From assembly GCF_035920445.1 (NCBI RefSeq), contig NZ_CP109162.1, positions 434,001 through 498,000 of the forward strand: a DNA stretch of 64,000 nucleotides, written 5' to 3'. The DNA is from Nocardia sp. NBC_01730. GTDB lineage: Bacteria > Actinomycetota > Actinomycetes > Mycobacteriales > Mycobacteriaceae. The notes below the pieces were generated by a model, which saw only the letters and a list, made by a program, of their open reading frames with translations, had not been told where the DNA came from and ran no database searches. The position numbers and the translations under genes were made by a program. This document shows, piece by piece, positions 53,908 through 63,139 of the stretch (positions are counted from its first letter, which is position 1; every line of letters begins with the position of its first letter).

Positions 53908-54498
53908 ATGGCGTTCAGCGCCGATGTTCGACCTGATCAACGCTCGAAACGCAGTTCATGCCGCACACTCGCCCTCGCCACGGGGGCGGTCGCCCTTGCT
54001 GCCGTCGGAGTGATCGAAGCTGCCGCACCGGCAGTCGCCCAGCCGCTATTGGGTACGGGCAGCTCGGAGAGCGCCGAGGAAATTCCCTTACCCGGTTTTC
54101 TGGTTTTTCCGGGTCTTCCAGGATTCACGCCACCCCCGGCCCCGGAGCCGGAGAAGTCCCTGGGTGAGCGCGCCGTCGACGCCGCGCTGACCAAACTGGG
54201 CGCGCCCTACGTGGGCGGCGCGGCGGGACCCTCTGCCTTCGATTGCTCCGGACTGGTGCAGTGGTCCTACCGGCAGGCCGGCCAGGAACTGCCGCGCACC
54301 AGCTATGAGCAGCTCGCTGCGGGCAGCCCTACATCGCAGGACGATCTGCGACCGGGCGATGTCGTGTCCTTCTACGGCGGCAGCCACTCCGCCCTCTATG
54401 CGGGAGATGGCAACGTCATCCACGCCGCGACCTATGGGACGGGTGTGAAATTGGCGCCGATCTCATCGATGCCGTATGCCGGAGCACGCCGGTTCTGA
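53908..54498 (+). CDS. Secreted NlpC/P60 peptidoglycan hydrolase
   Basis: A 196-residue exported endopeptidase. An N-terminal signal (TLALATGAVALAAVGVIEAA then APAVAQP) is followed by a Pro-rich linker (PGLPGFTPPPAPEPE) and the catalytic domain from about residue 85. The nucleophilic Cys is in AFDCSGLVQWSYRQAGQELP, the first His in GGSHSALYAGDG and the second in NVIHAATYGTG. It resembles mycobacterial RipB/RipD by size, and would cleave the stem peptide between D-Glu and diaminopimelate during cell separation. ATG 53908 has GGAGG about eight bases upstream. Confidence 0.92.
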   Translation: MAFSADVRPDQRSKRSSCRTLALATGAVALAAVGVIEAAAPAVAQPLLGTGSSESAEEIPLPGFLVFPGLPGFTPPPAPEPEKSLGERAVDAALTKLGAPYVGGAAGPSAFDCSGLVQWSYRQAGQELPRTSYEQLAAGSPTSQDDLRPGDVVSFYGGSHSALYAGDGNVIHAATYGTGVKLAPISSMPYAGARRF

Positions 54499-54842
54499 CC
54501 AGGCGGCGGGCGGTGCGCCCGCGGTTGCTGAGCGTGACCACCCACGCGTGGTCCGGTGCGGGAAGCCAGCCGACGCAGGCGAACTCGATGCGACGATTCA
54601 CCGACGCGAGATCGAATTCCGGACCGCGGAAATCCGTGGGTAGCTCGGTGGTGTATGTATGCTGTGCGGTAACTGTTACGACGTGATGGTCGGCAGTTGC
54701 ACTGGTGGTGAGCGTGATTGGTTGGTGCGAAGAGATTGCCACCGCGGCGCAGCGCGCGGCGCTGTGCACTGGTCAGACACTTGCGACGTTTTCTGGGCTC
54801 GTTGGACGCAAGACGCGAGAATCGTGAAAGAAGGGTAAGACA
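54499..54842. other. Intergenic stretch with an 11-base palindrome
   Basis: A perfect GTAAC-T-GTTAC lies at 54669-54679. A minus-strand frame of about 118 codons crosses this stretch but has no recognisable family or start signal and was not called. Confidence 0.4.
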
Positions 54843-55148
54843 ATGGTCAAAGCAGCACTTGGCTCGGCCCTGGCCGCCGCGGCGCTCCTCGTGATGGGGG
54901 CCGGTCAAGCATCAGCCGTACCGGTTGTGACTCCCGGGTCGCTCGGGGCGCCTGTCGACGGAACGCTCAGCGATACCGCCGGCCTGGCGGGCTACAACTG
55001 TTTGGTCCTCGGTCCGGGCTGGGGCTTCGGCATGAATGCTCCGGGAGGAACCGGAATAGTGAGCGGGACGTTCTTCGCCCCTGGGCCGGTCTCCGCTTAC
55101 TGCATGGGCCCCATGGGTTACGTTACCGGCGGGGGGTTTACCTCATAA
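54843..55148 (+). CDS. Small secreted glycine-rich protein
   Basis: A 101-residue exported protein: signal peptide LGSALAAAALLVMGAGQASA (cut before VPVV), then a mature part of about 75 residues with two Cys (NCLVLGPGWGFG, AYCMGPMGYVTGG) that could form a disulfide. The ATG follows GAAGGG. I recognise no family; short secreted proteins of this kind are common in Nocardia and Mycobacterium envelopes. Confidence 0.75.
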   Translation: MVKAALGSALAAAALLVMGAGQASAVPVVTPGSLGAPVDGTLSDTAGLAGYNCLVLGPGWGFGMNAPGGTGIVSGTFFAPGPVSAYCMGPMGYVTGGGFTS

Positions 55149-56230
55149 CCACTCAACGCCCGCACGCCCGGCCCGTGGGCTGCGCTCGCGCGGCCGCGAC
55201 CACCGTCGATAACTCTTCGCTCCTGGTGTGCCGCCGCCAGCGATCGCACGGCGCAACAAAGGCTCATAGCCTGCCCACAGGCGGCGTCGAAACTTCCTTG
55301 GGCATCGAACGATTCAATAGCGTTGCCGGCGCCTCCATTCCTGGCGCCTAGCAGGAAACGGAAGAGCTCGAGTGGAGAGCCCCGGCGACCCCGTCGGGAT
55401 TGCCGGGGCTCCGAGGTGGTGAACAGCCGGGGTCGAGGAGCATTGCCTCAGCTGTGGATACCTCATCCCGGCGCATCGCCGAGGTGGCCGCTCGGGGTTC
55501 ACCGTCATATCAGCCGCGGTCCTCCTCGGCTCACTGTGAACCCTGCAGTCACCGACTCGAGCTCTCGTGACGGGGTGCTTCGGTGCCCAGGGCGATGAGC
55601 CGGTCGGATTCCATAGGCGGAGTCGCCGATCAGGCAGAGCTGCAATCTTGTTCAGTTCGGCGAGCGATAGCGATGCGGCGTCGGCCTTTTCGGTGACCAG
55701 GTGTGGCCTCATCGAGTTCGGGAGCGATCAACATGCGCCGCACGGGGTGGCTGGGTGCCTGCCGGGGCGAAGACCCTCGAGCGCTGCGTCGGCGTGGCCT
55801 TCGGGCGCGATGGTCGGTCATTCCGCTCCACTTGTCGGCAGTATCGCGAATCGAATACTTGCGCAACTGATTGACGAACCAGGTGTGGCGGGTTTCTAAT
55901 GGTTGTGGCGCAATTCATGCGTCGATGAGCAACCACACGAAGGGGGGTGCGCGGCAGATGCCGGCTGACAGTATCGACGCCTCCAGCCGGGCCGCCCTCG
56001 CGAATCGGGTTGTGCTAGTGCTCCGCTGATCTGCGCGCTGATTCGTTCCCAGAAGTAGGCGGCTGCGCCTGCCTCGTGGTGCTGTCTCTCACGAGGCGAC
56101 CGTAGGTATCGGAGACCGCCACTTCGCCCTGCGGGCAGCCGCGCCTCGTCGGCTGAGATGAAAGCAGCTCGGACGCGGACCTTCTCATCGTCGGCTATGT
56201 CCGCGAATATCTCGGAGGGGTGAAGTACGC
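55149..56230. other. 1.1-kb region with no supported gene
   Basis: Several frames of 70-130 codons exist, none protein-like. A strong hairpin lies at 55377-55411. The right end carries the ribosome site (GGAGGGG) of the phage-lysin relic. It may be residual phage or degraded DNA. Confidence 0.45.
55377..55411. terminator. Strong hairpin
   Basis: A perfect 10-base stem, GAGCCCCGGC and GCCGGGGCTC, with a 15-base loop. It is about 230 bases after the small secreted protein gene and may be its terminator or part of a structural element. Confidence 0.5.
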
Positions 56231-56620
56231 ATGGCTGAGCTCATCGACTTTTCAGCCGGGCTCATCGACCCGTCGGCGATCAAGGGCATCGGATACGCCG
56301 GTGTGGTCGGCTATTTCAGCGATTTCCGGCCCGACGTAAGTTTCGGTGCCGAGCCGCGGGCGATGAAGTGGACGACGCCGGCTGGGAGGCAGTCGCTTTG
56401 GGGGATCCGGTCATCGAATACACCGATCTCCCCGACGGTCTGGTGCCGAATTTCCAAGCTGGTGCGGTCGACCGGCTCGACTGTCAGGATCCCAACTGGG
56501 TGCGCGGCGCGATCAGAGACCACTGGAACGAGAACGGGCCGCCGACCGGTGTGTTACGAAATCTCTTGGGATACCGGCGCATACCAACAATTCGAAAAGG
56601 TCGCGTCTATTGAACGTCAC
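56231..56620 (+). pseudogene. Phage-type endolysin relic (DUF1906-like plus LGFP)
   Basis: The first 45 residues (ELIDFSAGLIDPSAIKGIGY then AGVVGYFSDFRP) match the start of a DUF1906 glycoside-hydrolase-like domain used by actinophage lysins. About 150 residues of that domain are then missing. The next frame holds an LGFP-type wall-binding repeat (GWEAVALGDPVIEYTDLPDG, VRGAIRDHWNENGPPTGVL), broken again near 56590, with a stop where the usual YW would be. It has a good ribosome site but cannot make the enzyme. Confidence 0.65.
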
Positions 56621-56698
56621 GTCCGACATTGGCGATGGTCTCCGTCGACGGCGCCGGTACGCCCCTGCGCGATCCGCAGGGCCGACGAGGGGATAACG

Positions 56699-56907
56699 AT
56701 GGACGAGCTGCTCGCTATCCTGGAAGTCGGCCGGTGCGCACCCCGGCCTACCCGCTGCTGGTGGTACTGGTGGTCTGCCTCGTCGCCAAGGGCGTGGTCT
56801 CGGACGACCTGTCGTGGTACATCCTCGCTGCCGTCGCAGCCCTGCTGGGGCTCCCGGCTGTCGAGGCGGCACGTGGCAAGGTGACGCCGGTCGCGAAGGG
56901 ACAGTGA
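56699..56907 (+). pseudogene. Holin-like small membrane protein, probably frameshifted
   Basis: A GGGG site precedes ATG 56699 (MDELLAILEVG), but the family-like continuation (VRTPAYPLLVVLVVCLVAKG then DLSWYILAAVAALLGLPAVE) is in another frame from about 56732. Restored, it would be about 68 residues with two transmembrane helices, the shape of a phage holin. A start at the internal GTG could still give a slightly shorter protein. Confidence 0.5.
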
Positions 56908-56909
56908 TC

Positions 56910-57386
56910 ATGCAACGCTTGGGAGTGGTGCACTATGACCCCTTCGAGGTGGTGTTATGCGTAGTGTTCGGGGCGTCTGCGGTCCTTCAGTTCTTCGACG
57001 GGGCAGCGCCGGGGTCGACCGCCGCGACACTGCCCCCGGGGTTCCGATTGGTATGGCTGGTGTTGATGACGGCCGGTTGCGCCTTCACGCTCGGTGGGGT
57101 CCTCTCACGCTGGGTGTGGGGCTATCTCGTCGAGCAGATCGGCTTGATGGCCACAGGCTGGTCGCTGGTCGCATACGGTGCGCAGGTGCTGCTGCTGCAG
57201 ATCCAGCGCCACTCTCTGTCGCCCGCTACGGTGCTCGGCGGCCCATTGGTCATCGGACTCGGCGTCGCATTTCTCTGGAAGCGTCAGCAGGTATGGAATG
57301 ACGTCAAGCATTTACGCGCGTCGATGCAAGAGGAGGCAGCATGGACGGCATCTCGCAGTCGCCGATCTTCGCGGCGTTCGTATTGA
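56910..57386 (+). CDS. Phage-like multi-helix membrane protein
   Basis: A 158-residue protein with about four transmembrane helices (PFEVVLCVVFGASAVLQFFD, LVWLVLMTAGCAFTLGGVLS, GYLVEQIGLMATGWSLVAYG). It starts within six bases of the preceding stop and overlaps the next gene by 46 bases, the tight packing of phage lysis genes. Unknown family. It appears intact. Confidence 0.65.
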   Translation: MQRLGVVHYDPFEVVLCVVFGASAVLQFFDGAAPGSTAATLPPGFRLVWLVLMTAGCAFTLGGVLSRWVWGYLVEQIGLMATGWSLVAYGAQVLLLQIQRHSLSPATVLGGPLVIGLGVAFLWKRQQVWNDVKHLRASMQEEAAWTASRSRRSSRRSY

Positions 57387-57646
57387 TCGCCAGCTCCTCG
57401 GTCGTCTCTTCCATCGCGACGGCGTGGTTCAGCCGCAAGAATCTCGACGCCAGTATGACGAAGACAAAGGCTGACGCTGCAAAGACGCTGAGCGACACCG
57501 CAATCGCGCAGACCCAGCTGATGGCTGAACAACTCGGCGAACTGCGTCAGGCGTTACGCATGCACCGCGAATGGGACAAGAAGATGGTAATCATCGCCCG
57601 GCGGGCTGGGCTCGACATCGACGATCCTCCCGAGCTGTGGCTTTAA
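57341..57646 (+). CDS. Phage-like small protein with N-terminal helix and coiled coil
   Basis: A 101-residue protein: an N-terminal transmembrane helix (SPIFAAFVLIASSSVVSSIA), then a charged helical region (KTKADAAKTLSDTAIAQTQL) and a tail ending in PPELWL. The layout matches small membrane/coiled-coil proteins at the end of actinophage lysis cassettes. It overlaps the upstream gene in another frame. Confidence 0.6.
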   Translation: MDGISQSPIFAAFVLIASSSVVSSIATAWFSRKNLDASMTKTKADAAKTLSDTAIAQTQLMAEQLGELRQALRMHREWDKKMVIIARRAGLDIDDPPELWL

Positions 57647-57769
57647 CCCATGGAGGCGACATTCCATCCGGACCCTCGGCGTCTCGACGCTTGGATCAGT
57701 GCCGTGGTCGGGGGACGGCCGTTGCCACGGCCGCGTCGGGTGCTGGCCGACGAAGGACCTCACCGGCCG

Positions 57770-57986
57770 CGATCGACCGGGGTCGCGGCAGTCGCGCCGC
57801 AGTGTGATCCGTCTCCCAGAACTGATGCGCGAGTTCCTGCTGTGTTTTCAGCTGCTTCGCGAACGCGCGCAGCTTGCTGAGGTTCACACCGTGATCGTCT
57901 CCGTGTTTTGCGTTCACTTCGCGTGTCTTCGGGTCCTCGAGCGCGGCCAGCTCGGCCATCACCTCGGCCACCGTCGTCTCGGCCAC
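57770..57986 (-). pseudogene. 5' fragment of a DNA-alkylation-repair-like gene
   Basis: From GTG 57986 (AGGAG upstream) the frame reads VAEVMAELAALEDPKTREVN then AKHGDDHGVNLSKLRAFAKQ, LKTQQELAHQFWETDHTAAR, the start of a family of AlkD-like repair proteins. Homology ends abruptly near 57770, next to the phage genes, so about two thirds of the protein is lost. It was probably cut by the phage insertion or a linked deletion. Confidence 0.65.
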
Positions 57987-58153
57987 CCCGGTCTCCTGTC
58001 CATCACGTGCGAGATTCAGCCTACGAGAAAGCACGGTGAACCAGGTGATCAGCAAGCGCATGGTCAAGACCGCTAGCGGCATTGTCGGGCGTTGCGGCCA
58101 CTCATAGTTCGTTAGGCAGAGCCGCGACCGCCGCCGCCAATCGAGTTGCAGTC

Positions 58154-58345
58154 CTATCGGTAGCCCCGTTCGAGCAAATACTTGGCTCCCGCCTCGAAGT
58201 CCTCGGGGCTGTGCAGTTCGAAGCCGAAGGTGTCGGCGAGCCGGTTGGTCGTGTCGAACGCGGCGCAGACCGCCAGCCCGTCCTCGACCTGCTGGGTTCG
58301 CTGCGGGGTGATGGGTTTCGGGGATTGTCTGACAGCCGTGATGTA
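58154..58345 (-). pseudogene. C-terminal fragment of a carboxymuconolactone-decarboxylase-like gene
   Basis: The frame VCAAFDTTNRLADTFGFELH then SPEDFEAGAKYLLERGYR and a stop match the end of AhpD/CMD-family proteins. The N-terminal part with the Cys-x-x-Cys or active His is missing, so it is a relic. Confidence 0.55.
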
Positions 58346-58354
58346 TTCCAGACG

Positions 58355-58675
58355 TTACCGCTCGTCTGTGTTGAGCCACTCGGCGAGGCATCGGGTCAGG
58401 AAGGGCATGATCACCCACACCATGGCCGCCACCGCGACCGGTATGATGCAGGCCAGCCGCAGGGGTGTCGGGAGAGGTTCGAGCAGTGGGGCAGTGATCG
58501 TCACCAAGACGGTGAGCATCGGGTAGAGACCGGCCATAGTCAGCAGCCAGAACTTCCATTTCGGCGGATGGGTGTCGGCGTTCTTTGCGCCGGCAGCAGC
58601 AGCGTCAACGCGCGCCTGCAGCTCGCCCTGTGCTGTCGACGCCCCGCTCGTTGTGATTTCCTTCGTATCAGACAC
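58355..58675 (-). CDS. Conserved-type small membrane protein
   Basis: A 106-residue protein with a cytoplasmic N-terminus (DTHPPKWKFWLLTMAGLYPM) and two transmembrane helices (LTVLVTITAPLLEPL; ACIIPVAVAAMVWVIMPFLT) before CLAEWLNTDER. The PPKWKF...T-x-x-G-x-(Y/W)-P pattern recurs in bacterial proteins linked to antibiotic-biosynthesis monooxygenase domains. Its function is unknown. Confidence 0.7.
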   Translation of the reverse strand: MSDTKEITTSGASTAQGELQARVDAAAAGAKNADTHPPKWKFWLLTMAGLYPMLTVLVTITAPLLEPLPTPLRLACIIPVAVAAMVWVIMPFLTRCLAEWLNTDER

Positions 58676-59041
58676 TTCCGCGCTCCTTACCTCGGCTCTT
58701 GCGGTAACCCGCTGTCATGGAGGAGACGAAGCAGATCGCGCGTCTGTGACATCCGAAGTCCTAGCACGGATTCGGGCGCAGCGAGCTGTGCTGCCGCACG
58801 GCCCAGGACCAGCCGATCGCACCTGGGTCGCCAGCCGCCTCCCAGATTCAATTCATGACCCCAACCGCGTGGTCACCGAGGCCACGGTCCGCTGGGCCGA
58901 TTCGACCGCGGGTCGCCGCGGAACCGGCGTTTCTCCGGTGACCGGCTGTCGATGTCACACTCGGTGTGCCTGCGCCGTCGAGTTATCGACACATGGAAGG
59001 GCGGCGCGAATCGCCGCTCAGGAGCCTTCAGGGAGTTCTCG
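58676..59041. other. Intergenic stretch, no gene seen
   Basis: About 365 bases between divergent genes; it should hold the promoters of the small membrane protein and the cupin. No gene or repeat is supported. Confidence 0.4.
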
Positions 59042-59542
59042 ATGACCAGTTCCGCGCGGCACGCCGCCCCTGTTCTCGTTCGTTCCGAGACCGCCGCAAC
59101 GGTCCAGGACGGCGCGCTCAGCCTCATCACGCTGCTCGCCGACGCCGGTGACACCGGCGGTGCGCTCACCGCCAACAAGGCGACGCTGGCGAAGGGCTCG
59201 CCCGGGGCGCCTGCGCACTTTCACACCAAGACCACCGAGATGTTCCTGGTACTCGAGGGTTCTATGCGGTTCCTGCTCGGCGACGATGTCGTCCGCCTCG
59301 ACCGGGGCGACTTCCTGACCGTGCCGCCCGCTGTGCCGCATGCGTTCGCCCCGGCACCCGACACGGAAGCCGAACTGCTCGTCGTTTTCACTCCCGGCCT
59401 GCACCGCTTCGACTACTACCGGCTACTGGAGCGCGTGTACCGCGGTGAGGCGACCATCCAGGAGATCCGCGACAGTTCCGAGTTGTATGACAACCACTAC
59501 TTCGACAGCCCTGCGTGGCGCGAGGAACTCGCGCGTGGCTGA
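59042..59542 (+). CDS. Cupin, quercetin-2,3-dioxygenase-like
   Basis: A 166-residue single cupin. The metal-binding motif is GAPAHFHTKTTEMFLVLEGS (two His and Glu), with the third His in VPPAVPHAFAPAPDTEAEL. Such proteins bind Fe, Mn or Ni and may act as dioxygenases, isomerases or sensors; the substrate is unknown. ATG 59042 has GGGAG six bases upstream. It stands alone. Confidence 0.88.
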   Translation: MTSSARHAAPVLVRSETAATVQDGALSLITLLADAGDTGGALTANKATLAKGSPGAPAHFHTKTTEMFLVLEGSMRFLLGDDVVRLDRGDFLTVPPAVPHAFAPAPDTEAELLVVFTPGLHRFDYYRLLERVYRGEATIQEIRDSSELYDNHYFDSPAWREELARG

Positions 59543-59879
59543 GACTCGCCCACACATCCTAGGCACTCTCCGTACACGGCACGACCACTGAAAGCCCGTG
59601 CAATGGTCCCTCTCACGAAAGTTCGTTGCCGAGACACCTTCGGCCGTAGACTTTTTCCGCAGGTCTGTTAACCAGCGGGCTGCCCGGGACAATGAAGGAG
59701 GGCTGGTGGCGGTTCATCGACTTCCAGCCTGAACCGCCGTGCGAACTCGAGCGACCCTGCCGGCCGGAGCGGGTCGTCGTGATGCACGGCGATGAGAACC
59801 GGGCTGAACCGCCGAGTCAGCGCCGGCCCCGTGTGCGGAAACCGGCGTCCCGATACCGGCCCGCGGACCCACCGGCGAG

Positions 59880-61429
59880 CGAGCGCCAGCGGCTCGATAC
59901 CGATCCCGCCCGCGCCGATCACGGCGACGCGCTCGCCGACGGGTTTCTCGTTCCGGATCAGTTCCGGGTAGGACAGCACCATCGGATGGTCGATTCCCGG
60001 GATGTCGGGAATGCGGGGGCGCACCCCGGTGGCCAGCACGACTTCGCCCCAGTTGCCCGCGGCGAGCTGCTCGGCGGTGACGAGAGTGTTCACATGCACT
60101 GTGACACCGGTGAGTTCGAGCTTTCGATGGAAGTACCGGATCGACTCGGCGAACTCCTCTTTGCCGGGGATGCGGCGGGCCAGGTCGAACTGGCCGCCGA
60201 TCGTGTCGTCGGCTTCGAAGAGCTCGACGTGGTGGCCGCGCTCGGCCAGTCCGATTGCGGCCGACAGGCCGGCCGGGCCTGCGCCCACGACAGCGACGCG
60301 TTTGGCGTGCCGGGTGGGCAGTAGCTGCAGCAGCGTTTCGTGGCAGGCCCGCGGATTCACCAGGCAGGATACGGTTTGGTCGAGGAAAGAATGGTTGAGA
60401 CAGGCCTGGTTGCAGGCAATGCAGGTGTTGATCTCGTCGACCCGGGATTCGGCGGCCTTGTTCACCCACTCCGGGTCGGCCAGCAACGGCCGGGCCAGCG
60501 AGACGAGGTCCGCGTCGCCGCGGGCCAGGATCTCCTCGGCGACCTCGGGCATGTTGATTCGATACGACGCACACACCGGGATGCGCACGTGTGCCTTGAG
60601 TTTCGCGGTGTATCCGACGAACGCGGCCCGCGGCACCGAGGTCGCGCTGATCGGCACCCGCGCCTCGTGCCAGCCGATCAAGGTGTTGATGACGTCCACT
60701 CCGGCGGCTTCCAAATCCTTCGCCAGCTCGACGATTTCCTCGAAGGTCTGTCCGTTTTCGACGAATTCGGCCATGGACATCCGGAACACGATGAAGAAGT
60801 CATCGCTGACCGCCGCCCGGATCCGCCGAACGATGTCGACCGCGAACCGCCGTCGGTTGGACGCCGATCCACCCATCGGTCGGTTCGGAGGTTGGTGCAT
60901 GGCGCGAGGAACTGGCAGATCAGCCAGCCCTCGCCGCCCATCACCTCGATACCGTCGTATCCGGCCTGTTCCGCCAGCTGCGCGCAGCGCGCGTAGTCGG
61001 CGATCGTCGATTCGATTTCCTGCTCGGTCAACGCCCGAGGCTCGAACGGGCTGAGTGGCGACGCCAGGGCCGAGGCCGACACATTATTGGGAATGTGTGA
61101 AAGCGGCCACCGTGCAGGATTTGCATCGCGATCTTGGCCCCCGCCTCGTGTACCGCCGTGGTGATGAGACGGTGTCGCTCCGCGTCGGCCTCGGTGAGCA
61201 TCGCGGCGCCCAACGCCGAGAGCCAGCCTTCACGATTGGGCGCGTACCCGCCGGTGACGATCAGCCCGACGCCGCCACGGGCCCGTTCGGCGAAATACGC
61301 TGCCAGCCGGTCGATATGCCACTCCCGCTCCTCCAGGCCGGTGTGCATCGACCCGATCACCACGCGGTTGCGCAGCGTGACTTTCCCCAGTTCGAGCGGT
61401 GACAGTAAGCGAGGAAAAGCCGATCCCAC
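59880..61429 (-). pseudogene. fadH: Broken 2,4-dienoyl-CoA-reductase-like (old yellow enzyme) gene
   Basis: A two-domain NADH:flavin oxidoreductase. The N-terminal TIM barrel begins normally (RLLSPLELGKVTLRNRVVIG, GLIVTGGYAPNREGW, MQILHGGR). The frame shifts near 61110 (IPNNVSASALASPLSPFEPR) and again near 60865 (RRRFAVDIVRRIRAAVSDDF). The Fe-S Cys motif (INTCIACNQACLNHSF) and the FAD domain (VVGAGPAGLSAAIGLAERGH) follow. It ends after VAVIGAGGIG, before the NAD domain is complete, so about 200 C-terminal residues are missing. Two frameshifts and truncation make it inactive. Function: NADPH-dependent reduction of unsaturated acyl-CoAs in fatty-acid breakdown. Confidence 0.85.
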
Positions 61430-61623
61430 GGAATGAACTTAATGACGGTCCGCCACCCTCGCAATGCGAACGGCCACGCATTTTACCCACAGACGGCGCT
61501 CGTTTTCTATTGCCTCGCCGGGCGCTACCCGACCGCACTACCGACGTCGCCGCTACCACGGCAACAGCTCCCTGATGTACTCCATGGTGGTAAATCCGGC
61601 CCGTGCTGGTACTAGTGGGGCCT

Positions 61624-62922
61624 ATGTGCCGTATCGCCAAGGGCTTGATCGCGTTGGTGGCACTCGTGCTGCTCGAGGTGTTGTCCGCCGCGGACATCCC
61701 AGCCCCCGACTCGCCCATGCGCCCGCTCGGCGGCTCGGGTCCCGCCGTTGCGGGCGTCGCGGCCCACCCGCCGCTGGGCTGGAACAGTTGGAATACCTTC
61801 GGTTGCCTGGTCACACAGGACGACGTGCGCGCGCAGGCGGACGCCATGGTGAGCTCCGGGATGCGCGCCGCTGGTTACAGCTACGTGGTGGTCGACGACT
61901 GCTGGTTCGCACCGCAGCGCGACGTCGACGGCCGACTGCGGGCCGATCCGGCCCGGTTCCCGGCCGGGATGGCGGCCCTCGCCGACTACATGCACGCCCA
62001 TGGCCTGAAATTCGGAATCTACGCCTCTCCCGCCGACCGGACCTGCGCCCAACTGAGCGGAAACTATCCCGGCGCGACCGGCAGCGCGGGTCATGAGCGC
62101 ACCGATGCCGCCACCTTTGCCGCCTGGGGCGTCGACTACTTGAAATACGACTGGTGCTCTGAAGATCCCGACCTGCGCCACCAGATCCGCGCCTTCACCG
62201 CGATGCGCGACGCGCTGCGCGCCACGGGTCAGCCCATCGTCTACAGCATCAACCCCAACAGCGGTGTCGCGGGCGATCCGCCGGGCAGGCGATTCGACTG
62301 GGCAGGCATCGCCACGATGGCCCGCACCACGCAGGACGTGGACTCGGCATGGGCCCTCGATCCTGCCGGCAGCCTGGCACCCAACATAGGCGTGACGCAG
62401 GCTGTCACTATCACCGCGCCGCTGACCTCCCGCACAGAGGGCCGGTACTTCAACGACCCGGACATGCTCGTGGTCGGGATACCCGGCGCGCTGGGCTCGC
62501 TGACGCCGGGTTTGTCGCAGGCCGAGGCGCGCACTCAGGTCGGGATGTGGGCGATGATGTCGGCGCCGCTCATCGCGGGCAACGATGTGCAAAGAATGCC
62601 ACCGTGGGTGCGGGCGATGCTGATCAACCCCGCCGTGCTGGCCGTCGACCAGGACATAGCTGGAGGACCGGCTATCCCGTTGCGCAGTGAGCCCGGTGTC
62701 TGGCGCCGGCCTTCCTCCGACGGCGCGCTCGTCGTTGCCTGCCGCAATGAGGGCAACCGGGACCGACGGTGGGCGCTTTCGCTCGCCCAGCTCGGACTGC
62801 CTGCGGGCCGGTACACGGTCATCGACCTCTGGACGGGCGCGACCGAACCGCTCGCCGGACAATTGGTTCGGACCGTCGGTGGCCACGACACCGCGTTGCT
62901 GCGTATCGTGCCGACACCGTGA
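61624..62922 (+). CDS. Secreted alpha-galactosidase, GH27
   Basis: A 432-residue glycoside hydrolase of clan GH-D. After a signal peptide (GLIALVALVLLEVLSAADIP) the barrel shows PPLGWNSWNTFGCLVTQDDV, VVVDDCWFAP, HGLKFGIYASPADRTCAQL, the nucleophile Asp in DYLKYDWCSEDP, and YFNDPDMLVVGIPGALG near the acid/base region; a C-terminal beta domain follows. It releases terminal alpha-galactose from oligosaccharides or galactolipids outside the cell. ATG 61624 gives the signal peptide. Confidence 0.92.
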   Translation: MCRIAKGLIALVALVLLEVLSAADIPAPDSPMRPLGGSGPAVAGVAAHPPLGWNSWNTFGCLVTQDDVRAQADAMVSSGMRAAGYSYVVVDDCWFAPQRDVDGRLRADPARFPAGMAALADYMHAHGLKFGIYASPADRTCAQLSGNYPGATGSAGHERTDAATFAAWGVDYLKYDWCSEDPDLRHQIRAFTAMRDALRATGQPIVYSINPNSGVAGDPPGRRFDWAGIATMARTTQDVDSAWALDPAGSLAPNIGVTQAVTITAPLTSRTEGRYFNDPDMLVVGIPGALGSLTPGLSQAEARTQVGMWAMMSAPLIAGNDVQRMPPWVRAMLINPAVLAVDQDIAGGPAIPLRSEPGVWRRPSSDGALVVACRNEGNRDRRWALSLAQLGLPAGRYTVIDLWTGATEPLAGQLVRTVGGHDTALLRIVPTP

Positions 62923-62939
62923 ACGGTGCACATTCCGCC

Positions 62940-63134
62940 ATGCACAGCAGCGGAATGTGCGAATCTCTCGTCCGGCCGGGCACGGAGTTCGACGGGACCT
63001 ATCCGAACCCGAGCAGCGTGACCGTCGCTATGGGCAGCAACGCGGACTTCACGCGGGCCCGCTCCGGTTCCGCGGCCGTGCACGCCATGACACACTGCCA
63101 CATGCACCTGTCCGACCGCCGAGCGAAAGGCTGA
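62940..63134 (+). CDS. Short hypothetical ORF
   Basis: A 64-residue frame (MHSSGMCESLVRPGTEFDGT then YPNPSSVTVAMGSNADFTRA) between the galactosidase and the reductase. It has no clear ribosome site and no recognised family, and may be spurious. Confidence 0.25.
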   Translation: MHSSGMCESLVRPGTEFDGTYPNPSSVTVAMGSNADFTRARSGSAAVHAMTHCHMHLSDRRAKG

Positions 63135-63139
63135 ACCCA

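Noticed and set aside
54416..54769. A 118-codon minus-strand frame between the NlpC/P60 and small secreted protein genes
   Set aside because: Some stretches look protein-like, but no family, start signal or context supports it and it overlaps the NlpC/P60 end.
55314..55936. Several frames of 70-130 codons in the gene-free 1.1 kb
   Set aside because: All have biased composition, no ribosome sites and no recognisable motif.
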